64,000 nucleotides of DNA from Armillaria gallica (GCA_037576215.1 JBANDB010000002.1:6758001-6822000), one strand, 5' to 3'; positions 11,216 through 23,640 are shown, counted from the stretch's first letter. Translations and numbers: made by a program. The notes: generated by a model from the sequence alone, not told the origin.

Positions 11216-13574
11216 AACCATTGACACGCAGTGCCTGAAAGCAGACTGGCGAGGATTAGCCTCGCATGTACGGCTGCAGGTGTTCACACACATTCTCAAC
11301 ATCACGTGAAAAACCTTAGGAAAAGAGTCAGTCGTTGGGCAAAAATAAATAAAAATAAAAAATAAAGAAAGAAGCGTACCCCGTCAGCGAGACATTTCGA
11401 ACGACCCCTCGGCTCACGGATAGGTCCCGCTATCCAGCCCTCGACAAAATCCAACTGCTGCGCGTTGACGACGTTGGTCAGAATACTGTGGAACGGGATC
11501 AGTCCTCATACAACAAGAAGTAGGTGAAATCTTGACCTTATAGTAATATGGCACTCCGACCAGTTAGCGGTGGCCTATTTCGGGCGGGGACAGAACAGTA
11601 GGGAGTTGAACACATTCGGGAAATTGTAGTGGAATCAGCAAGCAGGGCCTCAGCATGCAGCGGGGCCTGGCATGGCACCCGTCCATGGCGAGGACATATG
11701 GGCGAGGAGAGTATTAGCGTTGGCGAAAGAGTGCCGGCGACCGCAGGGTAGGGAGGCGAATCTGCACGGGAGCGAGGATTTCATCGGCCGAGTTCAGCAG
11801 TTCAAACATCAATCTGATAGAACTCATCAGCCGTAAGAAAATATGAACGCTGTAGCATATGCACTCAGCATCAAGTACCACAAACGAGAAGACACAACAG
11901 CTACTGTCGGCGAAGATGTCGAAGGCCTCAGTACCCGACGGCGTTTTCTGGATGGCCGGCGCGCGTCGTGCAGGCAGCCGAGATGGACGACGAGCAGTCA
12001 GAATGGGAGGGAACAGGGACGGAGCAGGAAAACTGGAAAACTGGAAAACTGGGTTGATTGACCATCTCCGCTGATACAGCTCAGGTAAATAGAAGTGAAC
12101 TACTCCTACCGACCTCGATGGCTCATTGTAAAAAGTAGCGACATTATAAGCAGACCTCGACAACAAGCGGGCCGGATCATCATCGAAACACACGAAAGTG
12201 GATTGAGCACAGCCCCATGTTTGCATGTATGTACAATTGGCAGACGAAAGGAAAGCCGTTCAAAGGATCGCTGGATTGAGCACAGCCACGAGTTGACACT
12301 TAGTTGCATCTGGCAGACGACAGAAAAGGAAATATTAAAACAGTGGGTTGACCTTGCTTTTCAGCAAGGTAATAGAACAAGGCTGTGCATCGAAACAAGG
12401 CATCACGGACCGCGAAGATCCGGTTACCCAACGGAGGTTTTGGTGAGGTACAGTATAAGAGGGCTAGACTCGTATTGAGATACGGCCAGCTGTACGCTAC
12501 AGCAACGGCGACTGGTGCGTGGTCGACCTCTGGAACTATGCTTTCAGCATGGAGTGCGACTCGGAATTCAGTTCTCAAAACAGATTTATAAAATCAATAT
12601 CGTAGCTCAAGCCGTAGAGATATACCCATTTGGCTTTTCCGAGTACGTGTTTCGAGATTAGAGATTATTCTCCGTTCGGTATGTCTGACGATCGCGTAGG
12701 GGTGCATTGGATCGACTACAAGCGGGAGAGGGTGCGCAAAAAATGGAGGCGAAGCAATAGGCAAATAGCAAAAGATCTTGCAATTCTGCGAATGTAAACC
12801 TTCGAGTGTCAAAGAACTTGAAAGATTTGAATACGATGTCAGATTACTGACTCGGATACGCGTTGACTTCGGGCCGCAATTAGTCGACGGCCCTGAGTCG
12901 GGTGGCGGTGCAGTACTAGCGTTAAGTGTCGTTAATTCAAGCCCTTCAACGCAGTATAAGACTGAAGAATGCAGTGTCGCCCAGTGTGGATTATACTCAA
13001 ATTATACTGGCCGTTTAAATTGGCACAACTGTCACTGAATATCAGTGAAATGTAGAACAGTGTGTATCGCACGAGATCATAGAAAGCCAAGCGCTATAAG
13101 AATTAAAACACGGAAGACTGCGATGATATACGAACTAAGGCAGAGAGCGAAAGTGAAAGTCGGGGAGAAACAGGTGCCTCAGTGGCAGTGCTGATCTTAC
13201 GAGTTAGGAAATGCATTCAAAAGTAACAGAAACAAATAAAGGTTTTCTCTCAGCGACCATCATTCACGGCGCACGTCGACGTCGCACCAGCTGCCCTTAC
13301 TTTATCTATTTGTCCCTTGAGCAAGGGTTGTCCAAACTGCATAACGAACTGTTGCGAAGGAGCGGGGGTCGATAAGTTAACCTCCACAATTCCTAGCGTC
13401 TCTCAGAAGTTAAACGCACCAATATTCCCGTATGGATAGTGCTGAACGATACAGCCTGAGAGAAAAATACTACCGGAAAGGAAATACGAATCTATCGTGA
13501 GTGTATGAGTTCTATCCTGATTTGTAGTGGTTGGACCTTGTAATGTAAGAAATACTTTATCCGCACGGAAAGGA
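11216..13574. other. Gene-poor region
   Basis: No gene could be supported. Features seen: an A-rich tract at about 11341-11372; a minus-strand coding-like patch at about 11390-11510 (reads IPFHSILTNVVNAQQLDF, of unknown family); and three copies of an 8-bp unit ggaaaact at about 12027-12053. Several open frames of 60-170 codons exist on both strands, but none has recognisable domains or splice context. It may be decayed sequence upstream of the ALG5 relic. Confidence 0.4.
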
Positions 13575-13935
13575 TACCTGTTGGATACTGGATAGTTCCC
13601 GTGGATGGGGATCATGGAGGACTATATCATCTCGGAATCTTTTTTATAGTGCGTCCAACGTGGTCGTCGACAAACCTGCCAAACTTGGTCCAGGGGATCC
13701 TTTGTTTTCCCTACCAGCTTAAGGCGAATTTGGTGTTGCTGGTGTTGTCTCCTATGACGATATCATTCCCCGTCTGGACATCACCGCTCTGATGCGAGTC
13801 GGAGGATCTTGAAAGACAAAGGCGATCGGTTAGCGGGCGCAACCGCATGAGGGAAATCTCACCTCGATCGACCAATGGTAGCTCAACGATCATAGCGTCG
13901 ACCATGAATCTGAGATTCAGACCGTCCTCGATCAA
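13575..13935. repeat. Duplicated block upstream of UbiA (partner at 31477-31855)
   Basis: This segment is clearly similar along its length to 31477-31855, including stretches such as gagggaaatctcacctcgat and ccaatggtagctcaac. Read on the minus strand it gives coding-like text (LNLRFMVDAMIVELPLVDR, a plausible intron gtgaga...tttcaag, then QTGNDIVIGDNTSNTKFA), so it may be the 5' part of an unrecognised minus-strand gene, divergent from UbiA. No family was assigned. Confidence 0.6.
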
Positions 13936-14048
13936 ATTTCATTGACGAGCAGCCGTTGTCCCTGGAGCGTCGCTCCTGCGCCTGTTTCCGGGTCGTTATT
14001 GCTTCATTTCCAACGGTCAAGTGGAAGGTTGCGCCTGCGCGCGACTAG

Positions 14049-14055
14049 TATATAT
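14049..14055 (+). promoter_or_regulatory. TATA-like element of the UbiA gene
   Basis: The sequence tatatat sits about 85 nt upstream of the UbiA start codon and is followed by a pyrimidine-rich leader (cttctactaccattacaacc). The position fits a fungal core promoter; this is inference from sequence only. Confidence 0.45.
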
Positions 14056-14139
14056 GGGACGGGCGTGAAGATGGGAAGAGACCACTGGTTCTCTGCATCC
14101 TACAGTCTTCTACTACCATTACAACCGTCTCTTCCTCCA

Positions 14140-15394
14140 ATGGCTCTCTCCACTGTTCTCTGCTCACAGTCTTCCACCTCCTTGATTACCAAGAAGGGTC
14201 CGAAGGTGACGATCACTTCGGGCTTTGCCTCGATCTTCTCGAACGTCAGTACCCTACTCGCACCACCGACTCGGACAGAGATCCGTGCTTGCTGGGAGCT
14301 CTGCCGTCTCCAGAACGGGATGGGATGTGCGACCGTGTTTCTGCCAGTGGGTGAGTGTAGATCCCTATATGCTTCTGTTTCCATTCGCTAATCGGTAATC
14401 TTAGCGTGGTCATTATCGATGGTTTATCACGCTTACCCTGGACTGACGGGAGTGGAATGCCTGACCCGAGCTATAACCTACTTTTTCCTCTGCATTGGCA
14501 TCAAATGCTTAGTGAGTCTAAACTCCCCAAAGCCATCTTCCCAATCTCATCTTTGATCTCAGATCATGACCATCGATGATATTCTCGACTACGATATTGA
14601 CGCGAACGTCGAGCGTACGAAGAATCGGGCACTCCCGAGAGGTGCTATCAGCATCGGGCGTGCCTGGTTGTTCTTCGCTCTCCAAGTCGTGATTGGTGTC
14701 TTTTTGGCTTACAAGGTTCTGAGTCCCGACGCGTAAGCATTCTCGCTCCGACATCGCTTTCTTATGCTGATCTCGCTCTTCCATTCAGTCGGCGTATTTC
14801 TATGTATGTGTGGCCGCTATACGTGCTGTACCCCACTTGCAAGCGCTGGATGCACCTTGCCCCCATTCCTTTAGTGAGTAGACTCATGATACACACCAAA
14901 TTCTTAGTTCTAATCTTCACTCTCAGGGCTTGATGTTCAATATCGGTATCTACATGGGATGGGCCGATCTCGCACCTGACGGTGTAATTCCCTACCACGC
15001 CCTCACTGCTGCATACGTCGGTGCGACACTGTGGACGATCACCTATGAGACTGTGTATCAGCATCAGGATAAAGTGGATGATGTGAAGATTGGCATGAAG
15101 TCGCTCGCTATACTGTGTGGCAGACACACGATCCCCGTCTGCTCCGCTACCACTATCGGGTTCGCAGCGTTGATGTCATGGGCCGGTTACCTCAACGAGC
15201 AGGGAATTGCTTACTACGTTTCCGTGGTGCTTTCAGCCTTCGTTCTTTTGAAAGAGCTCATTGTGACGGATATCGACAAGCCGAGGCAGTGTATGAAATT
15301 TTTCTTGCACACACCCACCATTGGGAATCTTATACTGGCCGGATTGGTTGTCAATGCTGTTGTCCACCGAGTCATGGAAGGAATCCCTCTCTAA
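14140..15394 (+). CDS. UbiA-family membrane prenyltransferase, five exons, intact
   Basis: The exons are 14140-14350, 14405-14511, 14563-14732, 14789-14873 and 14927-15394, all with GT-AG introns of 51-56 nt, joining into 346 residues. UbiA enzymes are multi-helix membrane proteins that transfer a prenyl group from a prenyl diphosphate to an aromatic or other acceptor; some relatives are terpene cyclases. Both Mg-diphosphate-binding aspartate motifs are visible: DDILDYDID at residues 111-119, followed by VERTKNRALPRG, and DKVDDVKIGMKS at 239-250. Hydrophobic helices surround both. The motif order and length match COQ2-like fungal UbiA proteins. No clear mitochondrial presequence is seen, and the gene sits beside regulators and transporters, so a role in specialised metabolism is more likely than ubiquinone synthesis. 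A fragment of a second copy lies at about 25150-25275. An upstream in-frame extension to 13942 was rejected because it overlaps the promoter. Confidence 0.92.
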
Positions 15395-15794
15395 ACTACC
15401 ACATATAACTGTATTTATTAACTTAACAATATTTATTCGCTTACTGCATCGCTTGCGGTATGTCGTTGACAAGGGGTGCAAAACATTGTTTGAATGTACC
15501 TGTAAATCCCCCTTGCCGACTCGGATAACCGAAGTCACGTTCATTGCAGTATGTATACCACGGACCGCGATCTTGGACTGCCCCGAGTCGGCGGTGGCTA
15601 CGCGTTATCCTGTAAGGTTCATGATCCAGACAAAGCGCTGGTTTCACTCAGAAGACATATTCATATATTAGGGTGACAGTTACGGTCCCACGGCATAAAG
15701 ATCGTACAGAGTAAACTGGCCGAATCATCCTACAGTAAATATCATTAGTCGGTTATGAAGCGTAATTTGTAAACTATCCGCGTTCGGAAGACTT

Positions 15795-18785
15795 TCACGT
15801 AAACCTATATCCAAGAAAGAAACAGGTAGTGTCTCGAGTATAAGCTATAGCAGGAAAACCATACCCAGGCATCGGCATTCCTTTCAACCACTCGGGATGA
15901 TCAAGCGTTTGGATCAACATACTCGTTTCATCCTGAATACTCCCAGACTGGCCCCCCCTCCCGCCATTCCCGTTGATATTCTGATTTCCGTTCATGACAT
16001 GAAGAAACTCTATATCGCTTTCAAATTGTGTTGACCAGCTGCTAAACGTTTGAGTTGCCTCCGGCGTGAAAGTAAAACCCGCAGAGTCGTATCCCTGCAG
16101 AACAGATGGTTTTTGCCAGCTATTACTGCTTTCCGCATTCGTCTCTCCAGCTATGTTCATGGATGTATCCGCATGTTCTGGTAAAAATGTCCGTGAACCG
16201 CCGAAAGTTGTACTCTGGTCGCTGTGTCGACACTTGCCCAACACCGACGCCAAGAACCTAGCATACAACTTCGGTGTATGTCGATTGTCTATCGCGATGT
16301 CTGATGAGCTAAACTTGTTGATCAAGTTCCCGATAAGTTTGAGGCTCTCGTCTTCATCAGTTTTGTCGAGGAGGGACGAAAACTCTGGCCGTAGGAGCTG
16401 TGTGTCCTCACTAGGTCAGTTGAAATCTGAGATCTATGGCACAGAACATACCTTGAACAGGAATACAACAGCGAAAGCAGCACACATAAACTGGCGATCC
16501 GGAGCAAACCGCATAAATCCGCTAGGCGCCAAATCCTCGTTCATGCATCTGATCACCGATTTAGCGTATTCGAGGCACTGTAAAATATGTTACTGACTCG
16601 GTTCAGAAGAAAACGTTGCGGGCGAACCTTGGTAAAGAAATAATCATACCAGGCTTCTATACCTGCATGAAATACTTGATGGAAACCAAAAGAGAACATC
16701 ACCAGCCGGAAATAGGCTACGTAGCTGCGCGCGAATAAACGTTCCTCAATGTAAAGTCTGAATTGAAAATGGTTCTGTACTTACAAGTGTAGCTCGCTGC
16801 GCCGGAGCATTGCTCCGCGGTGGGCTCCTCCAGCCTTGAATTTCCTCTTCCATTCCTCCTTGAATATTGCAATCTCTCCATCATATCTCATGCTAGTGTC
16901 CCGCAGATTTCCTCTTTCCGAATTGATGGGTCCGCTTCGGCCTAACAACACCTCTTCATGGAACCTTGCTACGATGCGCACAAGTACATTGTACCCACAC
17001 AGAAACACATCGTAGTCGAGATTATAAAGGGATTGTCTATACCACTCCTCCGAATGACGGATAATCGTATCTTCCTTTATTATCCAAGGCTTTCCAACCT
17101 GCATCGCTATTCCTTGATCCAAGAGGAAGCAAAACTGCCAAACGCGGACTCGATTGAGACATTCACGTTCTTCGTTCTCGCTCGTTGAGTTGATTTGTGC
17201 CGTCTGACCCAAGCGTAGAGCAGTCGCAATACTGCTGAGAAGTTAGAGAAATAAAAAGAACAGGACACGATGAACGCACCTGATGGCCAAGCCCGTATAT
17301 AACCAAGTCTGATCTCTATCCCAGCTCCTTTCAGGGACAGCATAGATACTCATCAATACGTAAGCCTGGCATAGCTCGACGCTTTTCATTTCGTCTAAGA
17401 CGAGGGCATTTGCAGCCGAGTTTTTTGCGAAGTGCATCGCTATTGGGTAAATGCTTGATTTCCGGGGATGATATCGAGATGCTATGGCGCAGATTACTGT
17501 GAAAAGAACAGGGCATCGGGCCAAAGTTGATTTCGGAGTGAGTAAGACCGGATCGAGGAGAGCTATGAAGGGCTAAACGATCATCAGTGTGCCTTACGTT
17601 GACACTAACCTGTGCCTTCTCACATTGATATATTCAAAAAAGCTTGAAATCAAACAACCAAGTCAAAAAAGGCGAAAAACTACCAAGACTAGGGAGAGAC
17701 CTCACATGTCAAACAATTGTTCAGCGTCTTCAAGTGTCACAAGGCCGAGTACTAGTATCTCTGGGGAATTGAGTCCCATAGAATTACCCTGTCTATACCC
17801 TGGACATGTGAGTTTGATGTGAGTGTACTTGATAGAAACGCAACAATGATGGAACATACCGGGGCCTGCAAGTGGAGAAATTTCCTGTACCTCGCACTCT
17901 GGTCTGAACCCTACAGGTACATGCGAAAACTCGGTAATCGCAGTTGGCATCTCGTCGTGTTCCTGTACCTCGCTATGGGGAAGTAAATTGCATCGCTGGT
18001 TATGCGTCAATTGACTTGAATCTCCCTCGCTGGTCTGCTCAGTAGAGCTTCCCATACCCGTTTGTACACTGGATTTAAGACGACCGAACAAGCCAAGGAC
18101 AACAGGATTGTTAGCATCGGATGGTGATATAGATTTGAGATATCCGTCGGTAGAATGAGGTGTCGCGAGGTAGGGATTATGGAGTTGCTTCAGGAGAGTC
18201 TCGATGATAGCGTCTTTTTGTCGGATTTCGGCCAAAAGGCGATCGCGCTCGCTGTTTCACAATCAGACTGTGCCGGAATATTCATGTATAAATGACTTAC
18301 TAAACTTTTGGTTTGGGGGCCTCTACGACGCAGTGGTAACCTTTAGGCTTGCATCGTTGGCATGTTTGTTCACCCGGTGCAAAGTCGCATTTCATCTTGA
18401 CCTGCTTGCAACGAGTACACGCACCGGGTCTGCGTCTAAATACCTTGTCGTTATTGCGATTAGGTTTGCCATCCCTGTCGCCCATGAGCCCATGCATTGT
18501 CTTTCCCGAAGGCGTCTTCTGTGACTGCTTCACGGACGATTGCGCAGTGGAGGGAGGGAGGTAATTCTGACGTATGTTGCTTGTCGTTTGCTCGCGACTG
18601 TCGTAGCTTTTCTGCCGCTGATTGAGCTCCATCGAATGTCGGACATTTAATGATTGGGCAGGCTGCTGATGCTGCCCGTAATCGTAGAAGTTAACGCTCT
18701 GCTGATACCATAGGTCATAGGCATCCTGAGATGGTTGGAACAACCCAACATTGGCATCATAGAAGGAGGGAGTAAAGTCACTCAT
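15795..18785 (-). CDS. Zn(II)2Cys6 transcription factor, copy A1, intact
   Basis: The exons (high to low) are 18785-18301, 18251-17860, 17799-17706, a 19-nt microexon 17642-17624, 17572-17280, 17231-16785, 16724-16628, 16577-16452 and 16397 to about 15795, about 850 residues. All joins keep frame. The Zn2Cys6 DNA-binding cluster is CTRCKQVKMKC...CQRCKPKGYHC with cysteines at residues 123, 126, 133, 142, 145 and 152, preceded by a Gln/Ser-rich tail and a basic FRRRPGA. A coiled-coil-like linker follows (ERDRLLAEIRQKDAIIETLL), then the fungal-specific regulatory domain (LARCPVLFTVICAIASRYHP, MKSVELCQAYVLMSIYA). It is expected to be a nuclear pathway activator. The 60-nt intron 17859-17800 is also open and may be retained. 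The 3' end is unsure: beyond about 15860 another frame (TLPVSFLDIGL..., to about 15735) is conserved among the copies, so a last short intron may exist. It is convergent with UbiA. Confidence 0.88.
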
Positions 18786-21700
18786 CGTGGCGTTGTGAGT
18801 ATTGACATCCTGACCCGCGTCTTAATAAGTCTGTTCTCCGGTAGAACTGTCCGAAGCAGTTACGGATTTTGCGACTTCCCGGCTAAATAGAGAAAAAAGC
18901 CCCACGGACTCCTGCATCCTCTACCCATGCGTCGACAGATCCGAACTAATACAGTTTAGTTTCGGGCACTTCATGGATAGTTTAGCGGTTACCATGAAGG
19001 ATTAATGTCACTGTTTGTGCCGCAGTTCTGAGCGATTATATATTATCATTCTCCGCCCGCTCCTGAGATAAATCGTATCGGAAATTAGTCAGTATTGTCT
19101 GCTTGGCTTGGCAGGGTGCAGTGTTAACTCACGATTCTCGTTCATTTGTTCCTCTGCATAGTCCAAAGATCAGGCTGTGATTCGGCTGAAAGTAACTTTG
19201 ATTAATGGTCAAAGAGTAAAAGTATCACTTTCCAATCTATTTCGAAAAGAACTGAAGTGAACAAGACAGTACGGCATAGTATGTCCGTTATCAGTGCTTA
19301 AGCGCCAGGCAGACATAAATAGATAATTGAAAAGGGTACCATCTCCTTACGAGATTACAGTTCCTCAGACGGCGCGCCGACGCATTCGAAAAACTGAGCG
19401 ATCGTACCATTACGTAATACATTCGGCACACAACAAGGTAGAATGGCAGCATTTAAATAACTAAGTGCCTCACGAAAGTACCGAGAACGTGAATTTCCGC
19501 TTGAAAACGACCAAGTTGTCCAGACAGACGCTCGAGAAAACAATGAAGGATGAGCCAAATGGCCGATATTAACACCCTTCATGTTTCTATGGTCACTGAT
19601 GCAACAGCCCTGCAGGAAATGTACATCGCATTGATCGAAGAGGGCCTGAGGTTCTCGAGTTCAACAAAGTTTTACAGCCGAAGTCAAAGGATCAGCGGTT
19701 TCAAGGGGAGACACCGCCAGGACCTCATTTACAGCTGCACAGTCCACCCGGAAGTGCACCCGGTATGTTGCTCGGTATGCGTGGTGTTCGTATAGTGTTC
19801 GTGGTGTTTGTTGGGGTTGGTACCGGACCCCGGTAAGACCCCAATCAGGACCGGCCAGGATCACGTGGTACAATGGGCGCGTCACAGTCACAATATTCAG
19901 ATAACTTTATCCCATACGGGCAAACTTTATGTAACGCATCAGTCAATCTTCTGAGCTACTGTCCCCCCCTAGATAGACTCTTAATCTCTTGATAGGCAAG
20001 CATTCATTTAGGCGTGTCGTTAACTTTCCGCTCTCGAATACAGAAATAATTCACCCTTGCAGCAAAGGCCGACAAGCGCCACAGAATTTGAACGCTACCT
20101 CAGGCTTTAAGCTGCCTCCACGACTCAGAGTCCCAACAGCATTTCGATGTAAGCATGCATCATATTTCATCCAAGACTCGTCGGCGTACACAGTAGTCAT
20201 TCAGTTTGAGTATGTAGCTGTGAATCTAAATACTGCCGCGGGGAAAATGTGTTCGGCGGCAGATACGCCGTAACCGACTGCATTTTCCCTCGTGTCTATT
20301 ACTAAAGAGCTATTGTTTGAGTAGCTCAACATTGGATCTAGCCCAGAAGTGATATGAACGATATTACCCCAGGCCGATTTTCAAGCCGCCGACATTGAAC
20401 AGAAAAAGCTGGGTCGTTTTTCTACGCTAGGACTCATAGAATGCTCGACCTTGAATTAGGTGACGAAGGATTCGAGCAAGATCTCACTCAGGTTTGTTTT
20501 TACTATAACACTCATCCCTCGCTCATGACATACCAACAGATATTGGTCACCGGAACGACCATTGCCGGCACTGAGATTCCAGTTTGTAAGTCTAGCAGTG
20601 AAATCAGTTCTTCGGGCGATGTTTAAGGATCGAATAATATTCCAACTCGAGATCACCAGAGTCATCATAATTTAGAATTACTAGGCCCACCCCTCTTGAC
20701 CTGGGACGAATACAACAACTTGGTCGGCGAGCCCAGAGTGGAGAGGGTAGAAGCGTATTTCGGACCTCAAATCGGAATGTCGAACTCGGCGGATGATAAG
20801 TAGCAATCGCCGCGGATTGGAAAAGAGTAAAGACCGAACGGTAGTTGGTAAAGACCAGAATGTGGGTCGATGAAGTGAAAGAGGACAATAAGACCGCAAG
20901 GATATGGGTCACAATTTAGCGGCATCAGCTTCTAGGACGCCGAATCAGTGCAGAGCCACTCTTGATAATGTTCACGAGTGTATGGTAATACAGGTGGAGT
21001 CGAGTCCGCAGGCAGACGGCGCTCCGTGTGCTACTGTAGTACTAGCAACAACTAAGGATTCGAAAGGCAAAATTAGTAAATAAGGATCCGGTATGATGCT
21101 TGTTGCAGCACTGATCACACGCAGACGCGCGGCAGACGGCCACCAAACAGACAAACAGGCCGTGCGTACGCTAATTACCAACGGGGTTACATTAAAGAAG
21201 AGTACAGTAGGGAGCACACCAACTAGCTGGGCGGCCAGTGTCCGGCAGGCTATTCTAATTTATGCGTGCCAAAAGCACGATAGCCTTCTATCATTAGCCC
21301 GCTACCAAGGCACCGGGGGTGAGCCATTGAATTTACAGCGCATACAACCACCTGTACATGACATCTGCAATAGAAGTTTACTCCACATCATGGAATACAC
21401 TTGCTATTCCTGTCACAGCTAGATGACAACTGCTTTTTCTTTGTGGGAAGCAGAAACAGGTAGGCACGGAACAGGTAGGCACGGCGAAGGGAAACCGAAG
21501 CTATATATTAGGATTCGGTGGTTTATAAACTTACGCACTGGGAATTCCGGGATGTTCTGCAGTTGAAAGGTGAGATAAAATCTCACTTAATGGGATGACC
21601 CCGGGCGTTTTATCCTCATAATTCGGAGCGCGAAAGATTTTCAGAGGATAGTAGGTAGGAAGGATTACACGGCACGATCTAACGGGGAACGCCGGGTCGT

Positions 21701-22221
21701 GACGTAACCTTCACGCCCAGTCAGGGTTACACCGCTGTCATCCTTACCTTTATGTCCGATACAAAGGTGCTATCTTCCTTAGCCTGCTACACTTTCTATC
21801 TTCTACGTTTCGAATATCTGGATTGTCGCATCGTATACCAGCTGCCTGAATACTCAGGTCAAGTTGAACCTCAAATTTCCACCACGACGCGCACTTAGGG
21901 ATACACATGTCTGTGGGTATTAGTAGACTTGCGGTTGGCAAAACTGCAGAAACATAAATTCCGGCGTTAGTTAGGATAACGTGAGTTTCGTCTGTTTGTG
22001 CTTAACATGAGCTTATTCGCTTGCCTTTGAATAAGGGATTTATTTCAAAGTTTTACAGCCGGCTCTGTTCGAACTTGACTACTCGTCTATTTCTTGGATT
22101 TGCGCGAAGACATCATGGATTTTCATGTCATTTTGTCTGACGATTCAGCTAGCTTGGCTCTTAGCCTGGGAGTATATCATCCAAAGGCGAATTCGGTTTT
22201 CCATCGCGTCTTTCTGGTCGA
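18786..22221. other. Flank of regulator A1, homologous to 37693-40600
   Basis: No intact gene. Long stretches match the flank of copy A2, for example acggatttt(t/g)cgacttcccggctaaata at 18860 and 37770, ccgaag(t/c)caaaggatca at 19680 and 38610, and gttcacgagtgtatgg at 20970 and 40175. A decayed unrecognised gene is visible on the plus strand at about 20680-21420 (LLTWDEYNNLVGEPRVER, EAYFGPQIG), with a partner at about 39930-40330 (EVERFMAEKFGP). At 21690-21910 another segment matches the flanks of the other regulator copies. Confidence 0.55.
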
Positions 22222-23640
22222 CCTTTGAACCCGGTCAGACCGCATGAGAATGGCGAAGAAATTGGGGCAGTTCAACAAGTCAACCCACCATATCTCATCT
22301 ACTTGGTACATTGTGCGGGCTACAGGGAAACGCGCAGCTGCTCGGCAGGACTATGGCGTCTCTGACAATCCCCACTGCCCACTTTTTTACCAAGTATTTT
22401 TTGTCGCATAGTGGTCTTTATGAAAGTTTCCGCAATTCAGTTCGACAGCCGTACATGAGTTTGTCCATGGATCTGGTATGTACTGATTGAATTCCTTGAG
22501 CTCATGCCGACTCACCTTCTTTCACCTCCTAAAGTCCGCGACGTGTATACTTATCTTGACCTCGATGAACCCCGAACCCGGACTGCCAGTTTTCATTTGA
22601 GTTTTTGCCGCCGAAGCAACCACTATCATCATCTCATCAAAGGAGGCTGGAAATATTCGTTCCATCGATTTCCTCAAAAACAGGTCCCGTGCTTCCCGTT
22701 CCCCTGGAGTTGAACAAGCTTGGCGCGGCACTGTCGAAGCTTGCGATGATGGCATAGCAAATTTTATCTGTACTCTTAACTGGTATTCTTTCGTAAGGTG
22801 TACATTCGCCAGCGAAGTTTCGTTATGTGCTGAGCTTCCTCAAGGGTTCGAACTGCTAATTATGATGTTGTGTAGGTATGACCCCAACCCATTTATCGGA
22901 CCCAACGGTGTATTGTGCAGCGAATCTGGAGTGGATTGTTTTCTTTCCATGATCTTTATCCACTCGATCCAAGTTCTTCAGGCTCTTCAGAAGTTTCTAT
23001 ACAGGGAGTACTTTTTTTCAGTCACTGTTCTTATCGTCCTCGTCCCTTTTCAGTTACTACAGAAATTCTTGGAGCTATCTTCGTACTGGGAAGCCTAAGA
23101 TCGGGGGTAAGTAATCGCCGGACGTGAGTCGATCGGGTCGTTCCCATTCTATGTATTCTACAGTCGAAGCTTACGTCGGCTTGCAGTAGTCAGCCTAACA
23201 AGAGTTGTGTCCAGCGCGTAACCCCGATTCCACTGTTCAGCAGCCAAAGGAAGGGCACGAAGACCCTCAAGCGAGCTCTGCCCGTCGTTCGATCACTATT
23301 CTGTGGGTAGGTCCTGATAATTAGATCGACCTGAAATGTGACTCAGACTTTTACTATTTCAGTGAGACCCTTGCGGTCGGCAGACGGAAGATTCTGTTGG
23401 TCTCTGTAGATCACATCTGGCAGTCCCGAAACACTGGACACTACTGACGGGGATCATGATACTCGGTATCTTTGGGCGGGTGATAGGGGGAAATCCTACG
23501 GAACCTAAGCAGCAGATCGTTTCAGCTCCCTTCCTTGGACAGGTATGACGCTTATTGTGGCACCTGCTGCATGTTGTGGTAATTATACGATTCCAGTCGA
23601 TCTCGCCATTTGATCTGACACGTCCGTCAGGTATTTAAAA
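22222..23640 (+). pseudogene. EamA/DMT transporter relic 1 (b type)
   Basis: This is a decayed copy of the intact transporter at 54233-55852. Pieces in order include ALQKFLYREYFFSVTVLIVL followed by EILGAIFVLGSLRSG near 22980-23105, corresponding to YYSLKYLSLSEVTVLIFL and ILGVVILGERIG of the intact protein, and later exon-5-like fragments. Frames are broken repeatedly and no continuous product is possible. It is most similar to the relic at 43373-44760, with which it shares a 5' flank (aacccggtc...gagaatggcgaagaaat). Confidence 0.65.

Noticed and set aside
11714..12226. 170-codon minus-strand open frame
   Set aside because: No domain, no splice context and low-complexity composition; competing frames on the plus strand. 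Kept only as part of the gene-poor region.
12594..12812. Short minus-strand frame and others between 12.1 and 13.0 kb
   Set aside because: No recognisable motif; both strands open by chance.
13942..14139. N-terminal extension of the UbiA gene
   Set aside because: It is in frame, but it covers the TATA-like element and leader; the ATG at 14140 gives the usual length.
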